DNA from: Eudoraea sp.
GTDB taxonomy: Bacteria > Bacteroidota > Bacteroidia > Flavobacteriales > Flavobacteriaceae
Length of the DNA: 8,705 nt
NCBI GenBank assembly: GCA_013042925.1
Contig: JABDPH010000127.1
Span: 1-8,705 of the forward strand
Reading direction: 5' to 3'
Of this stretch, positions 7,405 to 8,705 are shown in pieces. A model generated the notes under the pieces. It was not told the DNA's origin, made no database searches, and saw only the letters and a program-made list of their open reading frames with translations. Position numbers and translations under genes: made by a program. Position 1 is the first letter of the stretch; every line of letters starts with the position of its first letter.

Positions 7405-8344
7405 ATAAAATCATTTCTTCATAAGGAATTACAGTCTTATATCCCTTCTTAAAGAAGTATTCTGGAGTATTGGTATCTCCTATAGCAAGGACAAAATCTC
7501 CGCCCCATGCCCCTAAACTTTTTACAGACCCTTCAAAATCCTTAAATAGTTTATCCTTCACAGGGGTTAGTTCAAGGATGTCTGCCAAAAGTATTTCGTG
7601 TTTGTTCATTAATTCTTTGAACCTACTTATTTCAATACAACTAATACATTCCTTAGTTAGATCTGAAATGCTCTTAATTAAAGTTTCTTTATCAAATTCC
7701 TTGTCCCTGTATCTGGTTATTCCCTCTCTGCTGTTTTGCTTTCTGTTGAGATGTACAAAGTACAATGCATCTTTAAATGGAGGGTTAAATTCAATTTCCT
7801 CAATAAATGGTTCTCCATCCTTTAGTTGATATAGAATTGGATGATTATGCTGAGCACAGGCAATGTCATAACCACTTCCATTAAAGGTTTTTGATAAAAG
7901 GGCAAAAGGATCAACTTTGGCCCATTGCGCTACATTATTGATGAGGGTAGAGGAAGATCCAAGACCCCATTCCCTGGGAAAACTCAATGTTGTTTGAACT
8001 TCATATCCAATTTCCTCCATTAAAAAAAGGGGATTCAACCTTTTTGCCTCAAGCAGAATTCTGAAAAGCATTTCAGATACTTTATCTTCAGATGCGCTTA
8101 GGTTTTCCAATTCATTTGAAACTTCTACTTCCGGATTCCGAAAAAGATCCAGGTGCAGCGAAGTATGAAACCATTTTTCACCTTTCTCGTCCAGACTTGT
8201 CCAAAAGAGCAATGGAGAATGCACCTCATTTATAGTTAGGGTTTGTCCGTATTTGGTAGGTAATGCACAGGATAATGCCCCATCCAAAACTGCGTACTCG
8301 CCAGTTAGTAGCAATTTTCCATTGCTGTAGAACTGCCGGGTCAT
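7403..8344 (-). CDS. GYDIA-family GHMP kinase, probable mevalonate-pathway kinase
   Basis: This 313-residue protein belongs to the GHMP (galacto-, homoserine, mevalonate, phosphomevalonate) kinase superfamily. The N-terminal motif SNGKLLLTGEYAVLDGA lies at 7-23 and contains the conserved Lys and Glu. The glycine-rich ATP loop PREWGLGSSST is at 123-133. GSGYDIA at 156-162 sits where mevalonate kinases carry SGxD with the catalytic Asp, here Asp160. The C-terminal glycine motif SLGAWGGDF is at 276-284. The GKLLLTGEYAVL and GSGYDIA signatures are closest, from memory, to phosphomevalonate kinases (GSGFDVA type). The gene overlaps the HMG-CoA reductase stop by ATGA (8341-8344), so the two are co-translated and the substrate is probably mevalonate or phosphomevalonate. 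The length is near that of typical GHMP kinases. The substrate assignment is inference; the superfamily is secure. Confidence 0.9.
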   Translation of the reverse strand: MTRQFYSNGKLLLTGEYAVLDGALSCALPTKYGQTLTINEVHSPLLFWTSLDEKGEKWFHTSLHLDLFRNPEVEVSNELENLSASEDKVSEMLFRILLEAKRLNPLFLMEEIGYEVQTTLSFPREWGLGSSSTLINNVAQWAKVDPFALLSKTFNGSGYDIACAQHNHPILYQLKDGEPFIEEIEFNPPFKDALYFVHLNRKQNSREGITRYRDKEFDKETLIKSISDLTKECISCIEISRFKELMNKHEILLADILELTPVKDKLFKDFEGSVKSLGAWGGDFVLAIGDTNTPEYFFKKGYKTVIPYEEMIL

Positions 8345-8705
8345 GATTTGTTCCGTAAATTTTGAAGCGCCTCAACAACTGCATTATGTGTTGCGGCATT
8401 CTTCTTAAAATATGCGATTAATGTTTTCTTTTCATCATCAGAGGCATTCATTTGATTAAGAATATTCAGTAAATGCATTTTCATATGACCTTCCTGAATA
8501 CCGGTGGTGACTAATGATCTCACTGCTGCAAAATTCTGCGCTAATCCGGCTACTGCTACAATTTGCATTAATTCGCTGGCTGAGGGCTTTTGCAAAATCT
8601 CCAAAGCGAGATTTACTAAGGGATGTAATCTGGTAAGCCCTCCTACGGTTCCCAGGGCCAGAGGTACTTCGATCCAAAATTTAAAGATACCTTCCTTAAG
8701 AGAGG
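8341..8705 (-). CDS. Hydroxymethylglutaryl-CoA reductase, degradative type (class II), C-terminal part; 5' end outside window
   Basis: The reading frame stays open from the stop at 8341-8343 to the window edge (first whole codon at 8703), giving 120 C-terminal residues. No start is visible; an in-frame TTG at 8604-8602 lies inside a conserved region. Visible motifs are PLALGTVGGLTRLHP (about residues 14-28 of the visible part), the class II hallmark LAQNFAAVRSLVTTGIQEGH (54-73) and the following MKMHL. The His of GHM (codon 8487-8485) corresponds to the catalytic histidine of the family. HMG-CoA reductase interconverts HMG-CoA and mevalonate. 'Degradative' is a family name; in Flavobacteriia the enzyme more likely serves mevalonate synthesis for isoprenoids. 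The ATGA overlap with the downstream GHMP kinase supports this. Most of the protein (substrate- and cofactor-binding core, catalytic Lys/Asp) lies outside the window. Confidence 0.93.
   Translation of the reverse strand, partial: SLKEGIFKFWIEVPLALGTVGGLTRLHPLVNLALEILQKPSASELMQIVAVAGLAQNFAAVRSLVTTGIQEGHMKMHLLNILNQMNASDDEKKTLIAYFKKNAATHNAVVEALQNLRNKS

Noticed and set aside
7470..7829. 119-residue plus-strand ORF opposite the kinase
   Set aside because: It is antisense to the well-supported GHMP kinase, Ser/Leu-rich as expected of a complementary frame, and shows no motif.
8602..8604. TTG as the start of a short 87-residue minus-strand protein
   Set aside because: The same frame continues upstream to the window edge with a clear HMG-CoA reductase motif (ALGTVGG), so the TTG is an internal Leu codon.
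8456..8677. 73-residue minus-strand ORF in another frame
   Set aside because: It overlaps the HMG-CoA reductase frame, has arbitrary composition and no family resemblance: a shadow frame.
1..8705. Mobile element, defence system, CRISPR array or RNA gene
   Set aside because: I saw no terminal repeats, transposase or integrase motifs, repeat-spacer pattern, or tRNA/rRNA-like segments; the window is filled by conserved housekeeping and envelope genes.

Overview
The window looks like an ordinary, well-conserved piece of chromosome from a marine-type Flavobacteriaceae (Bacteroidota). Four things point there: AT-rich sequence, gene starts with no Shine-Dalgarno sequence and A/T-rich leaders, a degradative-type HMG-CoA reductase paired with a 'GYDIA' GHMP kinase, and the order coaX - beta-barrel protein - TPR protein - lptC - small membrane protein - CNNM/CorC - ppiD. 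This assignment comes from recognising protein families and gene order, not from a database search.

Plus strand, 1-5137: six genes run head to tail with almost no spacing. They are the C-terminal half of type III pantothenate kinase (coaX, cut by the window edge), an exported outer-membrane beta-barrel protein whose ATG directly abuts the coaX stop, an exported TPR protein, the lipoprotein LptC of the LPS-export machine, a 67-residue two-helix membrane protein (ATGA overlap with lptC), and a CNNM/CorC-type membrane protein that starts with TTG. After a 91-base gap with a weak candidate promoter comes a 706-residue membrane-anchored PpiD-like peptidyl-prolyl isomerase (5229-7349). Apart from coaX and the CNNM protein, most of these genes appear to serve the cell envelope: an outer-membrane protein, LPS transport, periplasmic folding and exported scaffolding.

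Minus strand, 7403-8705: a convergent two-gene unit encodes the C-terminal part of class II (degradative-type) HMG-CoA reductase followed by the GHMP kinase, overlapping by ATGA. Together they suggest the mevalonate route to isoprenoids, with the kinase a candidate phosphomevalonate kinase. A strong hairpin with T-runs on both strands lies between the converging units, overlaps the kinase stop codon and probably terminates both.

I found no mobile elements, CRISPR arrays, RNA genes, broken genes or signs of recent transfer, and no gene-free stretch longer than 91 bases. The least understood items are the barrel, TPR and two-helix proteins around lptC, and the exact substrate of the GYDIA kinase.
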